A DNA stretch of 64,000 nucleotides from Candidatus Dormiibacterota bacterium (GCA_035635555.1 DASQAT010000035.1:297316-361315), one strand, 5' to 3'. Positions 41,570 to 50,485 are shown, counted from the stretch's first letter. The notes: generated from the letters alone by a model not told the origin. Translations and numbers: made by a program.

Positions 41570-41715
41570 TCGAACGTTTATCTAGGTGTACACTCACGTC
41601 CTCCGTGGTTCGAACCAAGCCAGGCTCGAACGTTTACCTGCGTGTGCATGCACCCGCGCCCCTGGTTCGAACCGCTCCCGAGTTCGAACATTTCGATCAC
41701 GTGGGGAGCCAACGC
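41570..41715. repeat. TTCGAA-rich tRNA-like relic, copy 2
   Basis: Repeats of GGTTCGAACC and GAGTTCGAAC with GTGTGCATGCACCCGC between, ending in CGATCACGTGGGGAGCCA. The same series occurs at 58,180-58,335 and, without the acceptor-like end, at 50,360-50,480. The gap 41,546-41,864 has no gene. Confidence 0.6.
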
Positions 41716-41864
41716 CTTTTCCCTCGTGAGCCTCGGTCGTTTACGCGACCGAGGCTCTTGCTCTATTGGCGCAGGACCGGTTGGCTGTGTCTCGGCGCCT
41801 CCCACCGACGCTCTGATAGAATCCGGCTCACGGAGTCACGCCGATCCGCCTTCGACTGTTCGAA

Positions 41865-44252
41865 ATGAAGAGGTCCCGGCCGATGGAAGGCAGGACGCTT
41901 GCTCATTACCGCATCCTCGAGAAGATCGGCGGCGGCGGGATGGGGGTCGTGTACCGGGCGCACGACGAACGCCTTGAGCGTGACGTCGCCCTGAAGGTCC
42001 TCTCCCCGGGACTGCTCTCGGACGAAGCGGCCCGTCGGCGTTTCCGCAGGGAAGCGCTCGCCCTCTCCAGACTCAGTCACCCGGGCATCGCGACCGTATT
42101 CGACTTCGACACCCAGGAGGGAGTGGACTTCCTGGTGATGGAATTCGTTCCCGGGCAGACGCTGGCCGAAAAGCTGGCGGGCGGCCCGCTCCCCGAAAAA
42201 GAGGTGGCGACACTGGGCGCGCAGATCGCCTCGGCCCTGGAGGGGGCGCACGAGCGGGGCGTGGTGCACCGGGATCTGAAGCCCGGGAACATCATGGTGA
42301 CGCTCAAAGGACAGGCCAAGGTGCTCGACTTCGGCCTGGCGATGCTGCTGCGGCCCGCGGGAGAACGGTCCCAGATCGAAACGCTGAGCCGCGAACACGC
42401 CGCGGTGGGGACGTTGCCTTACATGGCGCCCGAGCAACTACGCGGCGAGAGAATGGATGCCCGCAGTGACATCTACGCGGCGGGGGCCGTGCTCTATGAG
42501 ATGGCCACACGACAGCGGCCTTTCCCGGAGACGAGCGCGCCGCGGCTCATCGACGAGATTCTGCATCATGCGCCCCAGACGCCGAGGTCGATCAACGGCC
42601 GTATCTCTCCCGCTCTGGACGGCATCATCGTGAAGGCCTTGGACAAGGAGCCGCAACGACGCTACCAGTCGGCCGCGGAGTTGCAGATCGATCTGGAGCG
42701 GCTGGGGGCGCCCGTGCTGCCGAGAGCTGCGCCTCGGTCGCGGCTGCGCGGCCTCTGGTGGGCTCTCTTACCGGCGAGTGCCTTGCTCTCGCTTGCCGCG
42801 CTGATCGTGGGTCTGAACCTGGCCGGTGTGAGGGAACGACTTTTCGGCCGGGCCGCCCCGGGCCGAATTGAGTCCCTGGCGGTGCTGCCGCTGGAAAACC
42901 TCTCGATGGACCCAGAGCAGGAATACTTCGCCGACGGGATGACCGAGGAGCTCATCGCCGATCTCGGCAAGATTCGGGCCCTGCGGGTGATCTCTCGAAC
43001 CTCCGCGATGCGATACAAGGGGACGAAGAAGTCCCTGCCGGAGATCGCCCGTGAGCTGAACGTGGACGCGCTCGTGGAAGGCTCGGTCCTGCGCGCCGGG
43101 GACCGGGTGCGGATCACCACGCAGTTGATCCAGGCGGCCACGGATCGCCATCTCTGGAGTGAGAGCTACGAGCGCGACTTGAGGGACGTTCTGGCGTTGC
43201 AGAGCGAGGTCGCGCGGTCGATCGCCCGGGAGATCAAGATCGCATTGACGCCGCAGGAACAGGCGCGCTTTGCTGAGGCGCGCCCGGTTGACCCAGAGGC
43301 CCAGCAGCTCTACCTGAAGGCGCGATATTACGCGGCCAAGGACACCCAGGAAGGCGCCCGGAAGGCCCTCGAATACTTCCAGCAATCGATCGACAAGGAC
43401 CCCGCCTACGCCGCGGCCTATGCCCAGCTCACCAACACCTATGTCATGCTCGGATATACCGGAATCGATGTGCTCCCTTCCCGCGAAACGATGCCCAGAG
43501 CAAAGGCGGCCGCCCTCAAAGCCCTGGAGCTTGACGACACCCTTGCGGAGGCCCACACGGCTCTGGGATTCGTGAGATGGGCCTACGACTGGGACTGGAC
43601 GGCCGCCGAGAAGGACTTCAAGCGAGCCATCGAGCTCAGTCCTGGTTATGCCACGGCCCACCTTCGGTATGCCAACTTTCTTTGCTCGCTTGGGAGATTC
43701 GACGAGGCGGTTGAGGAAGATAGGCGAGCCCTGGAGTTCGACCCGCTTTCCATCATCATCAATCACGGTCAGGCGTGGCCGTACCACCTCTCGAGGCGTT
43801 ACGACCAGGCTATCAAGACGTACCGGAAGACGCTGGAGATGGAGCCAAACTTCCCCCGGACACACCTGCGGCTCGGGGAGGTGTATGCGGCAAAGGGGAT
43901 GTATCGGGAGGCCATCGCCGAATATGAGAAGTTCTCCGCTCTCGGGGGAGGCAGCACCATGGCACTGGCTCTCATCGGGAACGCCCATGCTCAAGCGGGC
44001 GAACGGCATGACGCGCTCCGGGCGCTGGAGGAGCTGACGGCGGAGTCGAAGCGAAGGTACGTGCCTTTCTTTCATATTGCGATCGTTCATGCAGGGTTGG
44101 GCGATAAAGATCAGGCCTTTGCGTGGCTCGACAGAGCATACGAGGAACGCTCCCAATTTCTCGTTGACCTCAAGTTCATTCCGATCCTCGACCCGCTGCG
44201 CTCGGACCCCCGCTTTGCCGATCTCGTGCGGCGGGTCGGATTGCCGCCATGA
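41865..44252 (+). CDS. Ser/Thr protein kinase with TolB/FlgO-like and TPR domains
   Basis: 795 aa. The N-terminal Hanks kinase has IGGGGMGVVYRAHD, the VALKVL lysine, HRDLKPGNIM at about residue 135, DFGLA near 155 and APE in MAPEQL. One transmembrane helix lies at about 305-325 (LLPASALLSLAALIVGL). Outside, a TolB/FlgO-like segment reads AVLPLENLSMDPEQEYFADG and DALVEGSVLRAGDRVRI. TPR repeats cover the last ~350 residues. This fused type is very common in Acidobacteriota and senses envelope signals, presumably. ATG at 41,883 (MEGRTLAHY) with AGAGG upstream is an alternative start. Confidence 0.9.
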   Translation: MKRSRPMEGRTLAHYRILEKIGGGGMGVVYRAHDERLERDVALKVLSPGLLSDEAARRRFRREALALSRLSHPGIATVFDFDTQEGVDFLVMEFVPGQTLAEKLAGGPLPEKEVATLGAQIASALEGAHERGVVHRDLKPGNIMVTLKGQAKVLDFGLAMLLRPAGERSQIETLSREHAAVGTLPYMAPEQLRGERMDARSDIYAAGAVLYEMATRQRPFPETSAPRLIDEILHHAPQTPRSINGRISPALDGIIVKALDKEPQRRYQSAAELQIDLERLGAPVLPRAAPRSRLRGLWWALLPASALLSLAALIVGLNLAGVRERLFGRAAPGRIESLAVLPLENLSMDPEQEYFADGMTEELIADLGKIRALRVISRTSAMRYKGTKKSLPEIARELNVDALVEGSVLRAGDRVRITTQLIQAATDRHLWSESYERDLRDVLALQSEVARSIAREIKIALTPQEQARFAEARPVDPEAQQLYLKARYYAAKDTQEGARKALEYFQQSIDKDPAYAAAYAQLTNTYVMLGYTGIDVLPSRETMPRAKAAALKALELDDTLAEAHTALGFVRWAYDWDWTAAEKDFKRAIELSPGYATAHLRYANFLCSLGRFDEAVEEDRRALEFDPLSIIINHGQAWPYHLSRRYDQAIKTYRKTLEMEPNFPRTHLRLGEVYAAKGMYREAIAEYEKFSALGGGSTMALALIGNAHAQAGERHDALRALEELTAESKRRYVPFFHIAIVHAGLGDKDQAFAWLDRAYEERSQFLVDLKFIPILDPLRSDPRFADLVRRVGLPP

Positions 44253-44343
44253 CGCCCGCTTTCGCGCCCATCGTGCACCGATTTGTGTAGGATCGCTGGC
44301 GCCGGCCGGCAGTCACGGCCATAGCGGGGAGGGTGCATCAGCA

Positions 44344-45153
44344 TTGGAAGCGAAGCCGAAGGCAGACTGGGGTCAGATCGTCTCCGAGAGGTACTCATCC
44401 GACGCCCTGCCCTATCGGGATCTCTGGGCGCCTCTCCTGCTCCCTCACGGGCTGGAGCTCCTCGCTTCGCTGCCGCTTTCTTCGACCTCCCGAATCATCG
44501 ACGTCGGGTCGGGCTGCGGAGCGCTATTGCCTGGGATCCAGAGCCGCGCTCCTGGAGCCATGGTGATGGCGATCGACAGGGCCCTCGGCATGCTCGCCGT
44601 CGCGCCCGTCGAGGTTCCACGCGCGGTGATGGACGCCGGCCGTCTCGGGCTGGCATCCGCCTCGATTGACGCTGTGGTTCTGGCATTCGTCCTGTTCCAC
44701 ACCGCCGATCCTCAGGAAGTGCTGATCGAGGCACGGCGGGTTCTTCGGTCGGGAGGGGTGATCGGGGCCACAACCTGGGACGGCGACCCGCGCTTCCCGG
44801 CGCAGCGAGCCTGGATCGAGGAGTTGGACTCCCGTGGCGCTGCGCCGGCCGTTCCGGAGATGATGTCGAACCACGAACCGGTCTGCACTCCGGAGCGCAT
44901 GCGTGGTCTGTTACAGCGGGCCGGTTTCGGGTCAATTCGAACCTGGAACCATCGCTTCGGGCACGCCTACACCCTCGAGGAATTCATAGCGGTGCGAACG
45001 AAGCTCGGATGGAGCAAGCGCCGCGTAGACTCCCTGGCCTCCGAGACGCGGGAAACGTTCCTTTGCAGCGCCCGCCTGCGCCTGGAGAAGATGAGCCCGC
45101 GTGATTTTGTCGACGAGGCGGAGATCGTCTTCGCGACCGGCGTCGCCCGCTGA
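44344..45153 (+). CDS. SAM-dependent methyltransferase
   Basis: A class I methyltransferase. Motif I is IIDVGSGCGALLPGI, motif II MVMAIDRALGML, motif III region LASASIDAVVLAFVLFH, then ARRVLRSGGVIGATTW; this is the Methyltransf_11 layout. The TTG at 44,344 follows GGGGAGGG at a usable distance and gives 269 aa; the in-frame extension upstream lies within the kinase gene. The substrate is not evident. Transcribed with the kinase, 91 bp downstream. Confidence 0.8.
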   Translation: MEAKPKADWGQIVSERYSSDALPYRDLWAPLLLPHGLELLASLPLSSTSRIIDVGSGCGALLPGIQSRAPGAMVMAIDRALGMLAVAPVEVPRAVMDAGRLGLASASIDAVVLAFVLFHTADPQEVLIEARRVLRSGGVIGATTWDGDPRFPAQRAWIEELDSRGAAPAVPEMMSNHEPVCTPERMRGLLQRAGFGSIRTWNHRFGHAYTLEEFIAVRTKLGWSKRRVDSLASETRETFLCSARLRLEKMSPRDFVDEAEIVFATGVAR

Positions 45154-45394
45154 ATCCCGGGACGGGGTGGCGCAATGGTCACGGATGCTCACGATGAGCG
45201 GATCTGGTCTTGCCCCACTTTCACGCACACGAGGTCAGGTTAGTCTCGCCATAGTCTCGTCCTGCACCGGGCTTACTCCTCCGAGCCCCGACCGACTGCG
45301 GGTGAGGTTACAGAAGCCGTCGATTGGGTCAGCCTCGAAGCATGAGGTCCTGGCGGGCGGCGAACCAGCCATCCTGATCCGGGATCGGGCCGGA

Positions 45395-45480
45395 GTGGGG
45401 TCTCGCCGGGCCTCTGCCTGTTAAACCGAACTGCTCTCCGAGTTCGAAGAGACCGTCGCTTGGGGAGCCAGAACTCATCT
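45395..45480 (+). repeat. tRNA-like relic, copy 3
   Basis: CCTGTTAAACCG, CCGAGTTCGAAGAG, GCTTGGGGAGCCA and GAACTCAT follow one another as in 40,070-40,150. Like the tRNA-Asn, it is followed within 15 bases by a GTTAAC-loop terminator. The acceptor 5' strand that would pair with TTGGGGA is missing. Confidence 0.55.
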
Positions 45481-45481
45481 G

Positions 45482-45529
45482 ATCCAACGTTCGAACTGCT
45501 GTTAACCGGCAGTCGAACGTTGGATTTTT
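45482..45529 (+). terminator. Strong Rho-independent terminator with GTTAAC loop
   Basis: ATCCAACGTTCGA-A-CTGC pairs with GGCAGTCGAACGTTGGAT, a 17-bp stem with one bulged A, then TTTTTTCTT. It follows the tRNA-like relic rather than a protein gene. Confidence 0.85.
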
Positions 45530-45632
45530 TCTTGTCGACGCCCGCTGTTGTTCTTCAAGCGACCCCGGACTACCGTGAGGCGTTACGCCTTGCTCGATAG
45601 CAGTCTCTCGATCAGCGGACGCAAATCTGCGA

Positions 45633-46457
45633 TCACGCGTTCGTACGAAGGCAGGTCCGGTACGAGAGGCCCGAGCCACTGCGTCCAAGTCTTTTCGACA
45701 TGGCCCAGCATCGCTCCGGGGAAGAAGGAATCCGGTCCAGAGAAGGCGACATTGCGGCGGCGCACTTTTCTCGCAGGATCGCCTCGAAATTCGATACGTC
45801 CAGCCGAGCCGGGGACGCCCCAAGGATCCGCCAGAGATCGTAGTAATCTCTGGCCCTTGAACGGACCCAACCCCGGCTCTCGAGCGCCCTGGCGTGCTGG
45901 AGAATGGCCCGCAATTTCTCTGCGACTATCTCCTCCAGCGAGTAGGTCGCGATCTCCGCGTTGAGCGGCTCGCCGTAATCATGGAGGACGAGACGCCGGG
46001 AAGGGGACCTGAGTAGCTTCTCGTCAAAAGCGACCTCGACCATGACACGGGTGTGGGGCTGCCGGTGCCAGGGGAAGCGCGCGCGAATGTCGAAGGCTTC
46101 CTGAGATCCAGGATGGGGTTCTCGTTCCTTATGGCGCTCACATACGATCTCCACGGGCGCATAGGGATCGAGAAGTTGCACGGCGCGCGCGCAGGCCTCT
46201 TTCACGGCGGCTTCCATCACGGCACCAGTCGGGACGGACTCCACACCCGTGAAATCCAGATCTTCCGAAAATCGATAGTCGCCGAAGTAGCACTTCTTCA
46301 GGGCGGTGCCGCCTTTGAAGACCAGCGAGTTCTGCAATATCTCGACCTGCGTGATGCCTGCAAGGATCCATGAAAGCAGGTAATCCCTCTCAAGAACCTC
46401 CCAGGGAAGACCCAGCCGCTTGCGCGCCTCCTCCAGGCGCAACCGCAGCGGCTTCAT
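45633..46457 (-). CDS. abiEii: AbiEii nucleotidyltransferase toxin, frameshifted near its 3' end
   Basis: Type IV toxin-antitoxin toxin of the AbiE family. The nucleotidyltransferase signature is FKGGTALKKCYFG followed by RFSEDLDF; SLEEIVAEKLRAI and RARDYYDLW are the conserved C-terminal helices. ATG at 46,457 overlaps the AbiEi stop (ATGA). The frame then drifts after LREKCA. Another frame continues to 45,583 with NVAFSGPDSFFPGAMLGHVE, then WTQWLGPLVPDLPSYERV, the expected AbiEii tail. One missing base near 45,755 explains both, so the gene is either inactivated or misassembled. Homology spans 45,583-46,457. Confidence 0.85.
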   Translation of the reverse strand: MKPLRLRLEEARKRLGLPWEVLERDYLLSWILAGITQVEILQNSLVFKGGTALKKCYFGDYRFSEDLDFTGVESVPTGAVMEAAVKEACARAVQLLDPYAPVEIVCERHKEREPHPGSQEAFDIRARFPWHRQPHTRVMVEVAFDEKLLRSPSRRLVLHDYGEPLNAEIATYSLEEIVAEKLRAILQHARALESRGWVRSRARDYYDLWRILGASPARLDVSNFEAILREKCAAAMSPSLDRIPSSPERCWAMSKRLGRSGSGLSYRTCLRTNA

Positions 46458-47311
46458 TCCTTCGATATCCCTGGAGCGTTCACCTGGATCATCCATCTCC
46501 GATCGCATGCTCCCCCGCGTGGACCGGTCGGATCCAAGGTCCGGTAGCCCTTGATGGGGATTTCTTGAAGAGGTTCAAGCTGGGCGGCGGCGATCCGCAC
46601 CTGGTGTTCCAGGATCCATCCGAGCCTCTTCGCGGTCGCAGCATCGAGCTTGAGGGCGTAGCCGATGATGCGCTTCAACTCGAGATTGGGGGCACGAACC
46701 ATGAAGGCGTGCAGGACTTCCGGCAGGCCGCCGCAGTATTGAGGGGCGGCGAGACCGTCGAGGAGGGTCCGCTCGGGATCTGTCATCTTTATGCGCGCTT
46801 CGCCAACCCATACCTCGTCTATGCCGAAGAATCGTTCGGGCTTGGTCTGGATGAACTCGTAGCGCGTCCCTGCGACGGGATATCCACTGTGAGCCCGACC
46901 ATGACTTCCGCCGCGTGCCCGTGGCACCGATCGGGCCGTTGTGAGGACGAACACCGTTCGAGGGACCTGCTCGGTCAATCCGTGATGACTGAGCGCGGAC
47001 CAGTGGCTGATGGCCGAAGGCTTGACAAGGGCCATCGCGATCTCGAATTCATGGGCGGGTGATGCGCCCGGGACAGCCCCGGAGAGAGCGTAGAGGCCCT
47101 TGCGTAGTCTGACGATCCAACCTGACCGCGCCAGGTGGTGCAGTCCCTCATGAAGGTAGCCGGCCGAGAGGCCCACCTTGGAAGCGACCTGACCCGCTTC
47201 CTTGACGGTGAAGATGCGTTCTCCCCTCTCGGCCAGCTTTCGAACAAGCTCTGTCCCCGGGGAGGTGTAGACAGCGCGCCTGTTTCGAGCAGCGTCTCGG
47301 GGTCGACTCAT
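46454..47311 (-). CDS. abiEi: AbiEi antitoxin / transcriptional repressor
   Basis: 285 aa. The N-terminal winged HTH reads FTVKEAGQVASKVGLSAGYL, then HHLARSGWIVRLRKGLYAL, the AbiEi_4 pattern. The antitoxin domain has PSAISHWSALSHHGLTEQVP, VFVLTT and KMTDPERTLLDGLAAPQYCG. It neutralises AbiEii and represses the operon by binding inverted repeats, as known for the family. Such a palindrome is present upstream at 47,352-47,390. A partial copy of its 5' coding region is found at 52,747-52,820. Confidence 0.9.
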   Translation of the reverse strand: MSRPRDAARNRRAVYTSPGTELVRKLAERGERIFTVKEAGQVASKVGLSAGYLHEGLHHLARSGWIVRLRKGLYALSGAVPGASPAHEFEIAMALVKPSAISHWSALSHHGLTEQVPRTVFVLTTARSVPRARGGSHGRAHSGYPVAGTRYEFIQTKPERFFGIDEVWVGEARIKMTDPERTLLDGLAAPQYCGGLPEVLHAFMVRAPNLELKRIIGYALKLDAATAKRLGWILEHQVRIAAAQLEPLQEIPIKGYRTLDPTGPRGGACDRRWMIQVNAPGISKE

Positions 47312-47351
47312 TGCATCGCTCCAGTCCCTGGGTTCGATGGCGTTAGATATA

Positions 47352-47390
47352 ATATGGCGATGCTTGGAAATTGTCCAATGACCGCCATAT
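47352..47390. promoter_or_regulatory. Nested palindromic operator between abiEi and the TOTE primase-helicase
   Basis: Outer arms ATATGGCG and CGCCATAT, inner arms TTGGA and TCCAA, spacers of four bases on each side and AATTG in the centre: perfectly symmetric over 39 bp. A TATAAT box overlaps the left arm (47,347-47,353). It lies 41 bp upstream of abiEi, where AbiEi autorepression is expected, and 92 bp upstream of the divergent primase-helicase gene, so both may be controlled together. Confidence 0.8.
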
Positions 47391-47482
47391 GAGATCTACT
47401 TGGTGCCGTCTCGCGCAGGTGCGGGCCAGTTGAGGGGTAAGATAAAGACCTCCACCCTGAACGGCGAACTGATCGGTGATCC

Positions 47483-49996
47483 ATGAGCGCGCCCCCAAGG
47501 GATCGGCTCAGAGAAGAGATCGCCCGTGCAGAGGCGCTAGTTGCAACGTTGGACTCTGAACGGGAAAGCGCTCGAGTGCGCCTCCAGACGTTACGAGATC
47601 AGCTGGCTAAGTCTCGGACTCTGCTCACGCCCCTGTCCGAGCCCTCCCCGATTCCTCACATGTGCGCTCCAGACACTCCCGCAGAGAAGGTTCGGCTCTT
47701 CCGTCAGTTATTCCGCGGTCGTGAGGATGTCTTCCCAAAGCTGTGGCTCAGTCCCAAAACCGGAAAGAAGGGATACGCTCCCGCCTGCTCGAACGAGTGG
47801 GTGCACGGCATCTGTGAAAAGCCGCGAATCAGATGTGGTGAATGCCCGAACCAGGCATTCATCCAGGTCGGAGACCAGATCATCCTCGATCACCTGCGCG
47901 GGCGTCACGTCATCGGCATCTATCCGCTTCTCAAGGACGAGACCTGTTGGCTCCTGGCTGTCGATTTCGACAAGGGCTCCTGGATGGACGACGTACTCGC
48001 ATTCGCGGAAACCTGTCGTCGACTGCAGATACCCGCCGCCGTGGAGAGATCTCGGTCGGGCAACGGCGCTCACGTCTGGTTCTTCTTCGCGTCTCCCGTC
48101 CCTGCCAGCGTTGCCCGAAAGATGGGCTGCTACCTCATCACCGAAACCATGACCCGGCGCCACCAGGTCAGCATGGCATCCTACGACCGTCTCTTCCCGA
48201 AGCAAGACACGATGCCGCGCGGAGGATTCGGGAACCTCATCGCGCTGCCCCTCCAGCACGGACCACGTCAGCGGGGTAATACGGTTTTCCTTGACGATCA
48301 CCTTGCTCCTTACGGTGACCAGTGGGCCCAGCTGGCCTCCGTGCAGAGGATCGGGCCCGCCACAGCAGAGGATATTGCGCGAGAGGCGACGCGCCTGGAT
48401 CGGGTCATAGGGGTTCGCGAGGTTGAATTGACGGATGAAGGTGATGCCCTTACGCCCTGGGCCCGTCCTCCTTCGGGACTCACCCGACGATGGCCCGTCA
48501 ATGAACCCTTGCCGCAGACGATCCGCGCCGTCCTTGCGCAACGTCTCTTCATCGATAAGGTCGGCCTTCCCGCCTCCTTGCTGAACCAAATCAAGCGCTT
48601 GGCGGCCTTCCAGAACCCCGAATTCTACAAGAAGCAGAGCATGCGGTTGTCGACGGCGCTGACCCCCAGAGTGATTGCCTGCGCAGAAGAATTCCCTCAG
48701 CACATTGCCCTGCCGAGAGGATGCCGGAGTGATCTTGAAGATCTGATCACCGAACGCGGAGTTACCCTCGATGTCGACGATCAGCGTCAGGCGGGGAAGC
48801 CGTTGAGCATACGCTTCGCAGGCGAGCTGACTCCCGTTCAACGGGAGGCCGTGCAGGCGGTTCTAGAGCACGAGATAGGAGTCATCGTTGCTCCGCCAGG
48901 CGTCGGGAAGACAGTGGTAGGAATCCGGTTGATCGCCGAGAGGGCTCGGAACACGCTGGTTCTAGTACACCGACGTCCACTGCTCGATCAGTGGCGCGCA
49001 CAAATCTCCCTGTTCCTCGGGCTCGATGCGAAGGGAATAGGCCAGATTGGTGGTGGGCAGCGCAGGCCAACAGAGCACATCGACGTCGCCATGATCCAAA
49101 GTCTTGTCCGTCACGGGCAGGTCGACGACATCGTTACAAGCTACGGTCACGTGATCGTCGATGAATGTCACCATGTTCCGGCGTTCTCCTTCGAAAAGGT
49201 GCTCGCCGAGATCAAGGCCCGGTATCTTGTCGGACTTACGGCGACTCCCCAACGCCAGGATGGTCACCACCCCATCATCGAGATGCAGCTCGGTCCCGTT
49301 CGCTTTGCGGTCGGTGCCAGAAGCGAGGCTGCGCGGCGTCCCTTCGAACAACGTCTCATTGTCAGGGAGACGACCTTCCGATCGCGTACCGTCCAACCCG
49401 ACACCGGCATTCAGGAGTTGTACGACTCCCTGGTCGCTGACAAGGTTCGCAATAACTTGATTCTGAATGATGTGATCTGCTCCCTGGAGGAAGGACGCTC
49501 ACCGATCCTCTTGACAGAGCGAAATGCTCACCTCGACTATTTCGCCGAACGGCTCCGAAACTTCACCCGGCATCTTGTGGTCCTGCGCGGCGGCAGGACG
49601 GCGAAGGCGCGGCGCGAGGTCGCCTCCCAATTGTCAGACATACCTGACGACGAGGAGAGATTGGTGCTTGCAACCGGCCGATATGTCGGGGAAGGCTTCG
49701 ACGACGCCCGCCTCGACACATTATTCCTGGCTCTCCCGGTCTCCTGGAAAGGCACACTCATGCAGTATGCCGGCCGGCTCAACCGACTGCACCCACGAAA
49801 GTCCGAGGTGCGCATCTTCGACTATGTGGACTCCCAAGTTCCGATGCTTCGCAGGATGTTCGAGAAGCGCCTGAGGGGGTACCGTGCAATCGGCTACGCG
49901 CGAGGTGAAGCGCCGCTCGGCTACGAGGAGCCGAAGGGCGAACCGGTTGTCGTGTGGGACGAAGGCGAGGTCCGCGAGTTCGGCGAGCAACCATGA
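47483..49996 (+). CDS. TOTE-type archaeo-eukaryotic primase fused to SF2 helicase
   Basis: 837 aa. A coiled coil (residues 5-47) precedes an archaeo-eukaryotic primase: a Cys cluster (102, 111, 118, 121), the catalytic VDFD at 160-163 and GNGAHVW at 193-199. An SF2 helicase follows: APPGVGKT at 470-477, DECHH at 560-564, TATPQRQDG and QYAGRLNRLHP. This is the core of TOTE conflict systems, predicted to copy or unwind invading nucleic acid. The restriction endonuclease that often accompanies TOTE is not seen. The downstream gene overlaps by four bases. Confidence 0.85.
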   Translation: MSAPPRDRLREEIARAEALVATLDSERESARVRLQTLRDQLAKSRTLLTPLSEPSPIPHMCAPDTPAEKVRLFRQLFRGREDVFPKLWLSPKTGKKGYAPACSNEWVHGICEKPRIRCGECPNQAFIQVGDQIILDHLRGRHVIGIYPLLKDETCWLLAVDFDKGSWMDDVLAFAETCRRLQIPAAVERSRSGNGAHVWFFFASPVPASVARKMGCYLITETMTRRHQVSMASYDRLFPKQDTMPRGGFGNLIALPLQHGPRQRGNTVFLDDHLAPYGDQWAQLASVQRIGPATAEDIAREATRLDRVIGVREVELTDEGDALTPWARPPSGLTRRWPVNEPLPQTIRAVLAQRLFIDKVGLPASLLNQIKRLAAFQNPEFYKKQSMRLSTALTPRVIACAEEFPQHIALPRGCRSDLEDLITERGVTLDVDDQRQAGKPLSIRFAGELTPVQREAVQAVLEHEIGVIVAPPGVGKTVVGIRLIAERARNTLVLVHRRPLLDQWRAQISLFLGLDAKGIGQIGGGQRRPTEHIDVAMIQSLVRHGQVDDIVTSYGHVIVDECHHVPAFSFEKVLAEIKARYLVGLTATPQRQDGHHPIIEMQLGPVRFAVGARSEAARRPFEQRLIVRETTFRSRTVQPDTGIQELYDSLVADKVRNNLILNDVICSLEEGRSPILLTERNAHLDYFAERLRNFTRHLVVLRGGRTAKARREVASQLSDIPDDEERLVLATGRYVGEGFDDARLDTLFLALPVSWKGTLMQYAGRLNRLHPRKSEVRIFDYVDSQVPMLRRMFEKRLRGYRAIGYARGEAPLGYEEPKGEPVVVWDEGEVREFGEQP

Positions 49997-50319
49997 AGAA
50001 TCGCGGCCCTCGTCTCAGCAAGAAGCGATTGAACGAGCTACTTGAGGAGGCAACGATCGATTGCTACAACGAGAGCGAGGAGCTCTGCGGCCTGTTCACG
50101 ATGATTCAAGAGGGGCTGAGGGTCCCGTTCGAGACCGAGATCCTTAGAGTTCCGGTCACGGTCGAACGAGTCGACCTCGCCCACAACGATATCCTGGCGG
50201 TGTGTCGGCGCGGTCGGACCCGGCAGCGGGTACCCCTCCTCGATCTCGCGCTGCCTTCCCCGCTCCCCAGAGGATCGGAGTGGATCGAGGCTTACCGCCG
50301 TTGGGTGCGTGGCCGCTAA
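49993..50319 (+). CDS. Small partner of the TOTE helicase (calcium-binding-protein-like family)
   Basis: 108 aa from the ATG that overlaps the helicase stop (ATGA). N-terminal helix SKKRLNELLEEATIDCYNES, then GLRVPFETEILRVPVTVERV and a beta-rich end VPLLDLALPSPLPRGSEWIE with AYRRWVR. Proteins of this pattern are widely labelled calcium-binding without clear EF-hands; none is visible here. Coupling suggests that it works with the helicase. The role is unknown. Confidence 0.65.
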   Translation: MKNRGPRLSKKRLNELLEEATIDCYNESEELCGLFTMIQEGLRVPFETEILRVPVTVERVDLAHNDILAVCRRGRTRQRVPLLDLALPSPLPRGSEWIEAYRRWVRGR

Positions 50320-50349
50320 CGCCATGGTCACTTGAGGCATCGCCCGCCT

Positions 50350-50485
50350 GTTGTGGCAGGTCGAACCGCGCCTCAGTTCGAACCTTGGATCATCTGGGCC
50401 CCCACGCGCTCAAAGGTTCGAACCAAGCCGAGCTCGAACGTTGATCTATGTGTGTATGCACTCGCATCCCTGGTTCGAGTTGGAA
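50350..50485. repeat. TTCGAA-rich relic, copy 4
   Basis: Same words as 41,570-41,715 and 58,180-58,335: GGTTCGAACCAAGCC, TCGAACGTTGATCTA, GTATGCACTCGCATCCCTGG. Lacks the GGGGAGCCA end; runs into the cassette gene that follows. Confidence 0.6.

Larger units (their letters stand above)
45154..45582. other. Gene-free stretch with a tRNA-like relic and terminator
   Basis: No coding frame. Holds a tRNA-like relic and a long GTTAAC-loop hairpin, then the 3' edge of the AbiE locus. Confidence 0.5.

Noticed and set aside
45395..45470. Functional tRNA gene
   Set aside because: No acceptor 5' strand pairs with TTGGGGA, the anticodon stem does not pair, and the T-loop-to-CCA distance is too long.
47335..47347. 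Second attC end (GGCGTTAGAT) near abiEi
   Set aside because: No partner box or pairing arm is found on either side; it belongs to the AbiE promoter region.
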